From an uncultured Prosthecobacter sp. (GTDB lineage: Bacteria; Verrucomicrobiota; Verrucomicrobiia; Verrucomicrobiales; Verrucomicrobiaceae): a stretch of 5,675 bases of DNA. Location: positions 1-5,675 of the forward strand of contig CANNUR010000197.1 of the NCBI GenBank assembly GCA_947523045.1, in the 5' to 3' direction. The translations under genes were made by a program, and so were the position numbers. The notes beneath the pieces are model-generated. The model did not search any database. It saw only the letters and a program-made list of their open reading frames with translations, and was not told the origin of the DNA. Every line of letters begins with the position of its first letter. Within the stretch, counting starts at the first letter, position 1. Positions 5,169 to 5,675 of the stretch are shown here, one piece after another.

Positions 5169-5440
5169 CGCAGCCTCGTTTTGATTCGACCATCAGTCTC
5201 GGCCATCTCGTGCAGGTGGTTTCACTGGTCATCGCCGGTGCCACCGCCTGGGGCGTGCACACCAGCACGCTGAGACACCTGGAGCTGTTGCGCAACGAGG
5301 ACCGTCAACGCCTGGAGGCTCACGAAGTGAAAATCCAGCTTCTGGAACGCACGTCCGACGTGGTGAAGACCGACGTGAACTACATCCGCCTCTCCGTCGA
5401 TGAGATCAAACGTGACCTCAAGGATGCCAGACCGAAGTGA
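5165..5440 (+). CDS. Membrane-anchored coiled-coil protein, lysis-associated, unknown
   Basis: 91 residues, starting at the ATG overlapping the amidase stop (ATGA). A membrane segment at about 12-31 (LGHLVQVVSLVIAGATAWGV) is followed by a long charged helix, 36-87, with heptad-like hydrophobics (LRHLELL, EVKIQLLERTSDVV, YIRLSVDEIKRDL). This topology fits an i-spanin whose coiled coil crosses the periplasm, or an accessory holin/antiholin-type protein. It differs from XhlA-type proteins, which have the helix first and the membrane segment last. Coupling to the amidase supports a lysis role. I do not recognise a named family. Confidence 0.65.
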   Translation: MTQPRFDSTISLGHLVQVVSLVIAGATAWGVHTSTLRHLELLRNEDRQRLEAHEVKIQLLERTSDVVKTDVNYIRLSVDEIKRDLKDARPK

Positions 5441-5490
5441 GGATGAGTCAGACGACCCCGGCTGTGGAGCGTTGACAGGCCCAGCCAGGC

Positions 5491-5675
5491 ATGGCGCTAG
5501 GCTTGTTCACCGTCGGTTTTTCAGTCGCTGAGGTCCTTCAGATTCAGACGAAGGCCAAGCAGATGCTGCTGGAGGGGAAAACCCTCATGAGCTGGGGCGA
5601 CAGTGGCTCAAACGCCTCCAAGCAGTTCCCCATGACCGTGCGCGAAACGCTCGACGAGTGCGCTCACGCCCTGCG
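5491..5675 (+). CDS. Start of a probable head or head-tail joining protein (partial)
   Basis: 61 complete codons are visible from ATG 5491 and the frame is still open at the window end. The sequence reads FTVGFSVAEVLQIQ at 6-19, LLEGKTLMSWGDSG at 26-39, KQFPMT at 44-49 and ETLDECAHAL at 52-61. A short protein with helix, EGKT-strand-turn-strand (LMSW..SG...KQF) and helix, placed after a GpA-type terminase, resembles small head-completion proteins such as gpW, which also have an alpha-beta-beta-alpha order. The resemblance is by pattern and position, not a search. The ribosome binding site is weak (CCAGGC just before the ATG). The 50 bases between the previous stop and this start hold only a ten-codon reading frame from 5443. 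Confidence 0.6.
   Translation, partial: MALGLFTVGFSVAEVLQIQTKAKQMLLEGKTLMSWGDSGSNASKQFPMTVRETLDECAHAL

Noticed and set aside
5443..5475. Ten-codon reading frame between 5440 and the last gene
   Set aside because: Too short and without a ribosome binding site or any supporting feature.
5458..5487. Possible terminator hairpin between GGCTG and CAGCC
   Set aside because: Only five base pairs around a long loop and no T-run follows.
5472..5500. TTGACA at 5472-5477 as a promoter for the last gene
   Set aside because: The sequence 17 bases downstream is CGCTAG and lies inside the coding region; no acceptable -10 box.

Overview
The window is a stretch of a tailed double-stranded DNA bacteriophage or prophage. 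The gene order contains a complete GpA-type terminase large subunit, a compact lysis cassette and the start of a probable head gene, plus a divergent two-gene block that looks like DNA-modification machinery. Base composition is GC-rich and genes are packed tightly with 4-base stop/start overlaps. The host cannot be fixed from the sequence. The lipoprotein lysis gene indicates a host with an outer membrane. The style of several small proteins reminds me of prophages in Verrucomicrobiota, but that is memory-based and low confidence. No integrase, tRNA, attachment site, CRISPR array or insertion sequence is visible, so prophage versus free phage is undecided.

Layout. Bases 1-95 hold the edge of something unresolved. 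Bases 96-1506 on the minus strand carry a ParB/sulfiredoxin-fold protein, read first, followed by a glycosyltransferase that resembles the TET-associated glycosyltransferase (TAGT) family. The two overlap out of frame by 161 bases. Bases 1507-1660 are a divergent intergenic region with a perfect 12-base inverted repeat and an 8-base direct repeat, the likely control region. On the plus strand from 1661 come a small XRE-type helix-turn-helix protein, a small very basic protein with one C-terminal membrane segment, and the 604-residue terminase large subunit. The terminase starts at a GTG with no clear ribosome binding site and lies inside a potential hairpin.

Bases 4054-5440 are the lysis cassette: a holin-like small membrane protein, two out-of-frame overlapping genes that resemble an inner/outer membrane spanin pair (Rz/Rz1 style), a zinc N-acetylmuramoyl-L-alanine amidase (Amidase_3) without signal peptide, and a further protein with one N-terminal membrane segment and a coiled coil. 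At 5491 a partial gene begins, probably a small head or head-tail joining protein.

Inferred teamwork: the terminase packages DNA. The holin would release the amidase to the peptidoglycan, and the spanin candidates would disrupt the outer membrane. The TAGT-like enzyme, with the ParB-like protein, is a candidate system for sugar-modifying bases in the phage DNA, which commonly protects against host restriction. The enzyme that would first make the acceptor base (for example a 5-hydroxymethyl pyrimidine) is not in the window.
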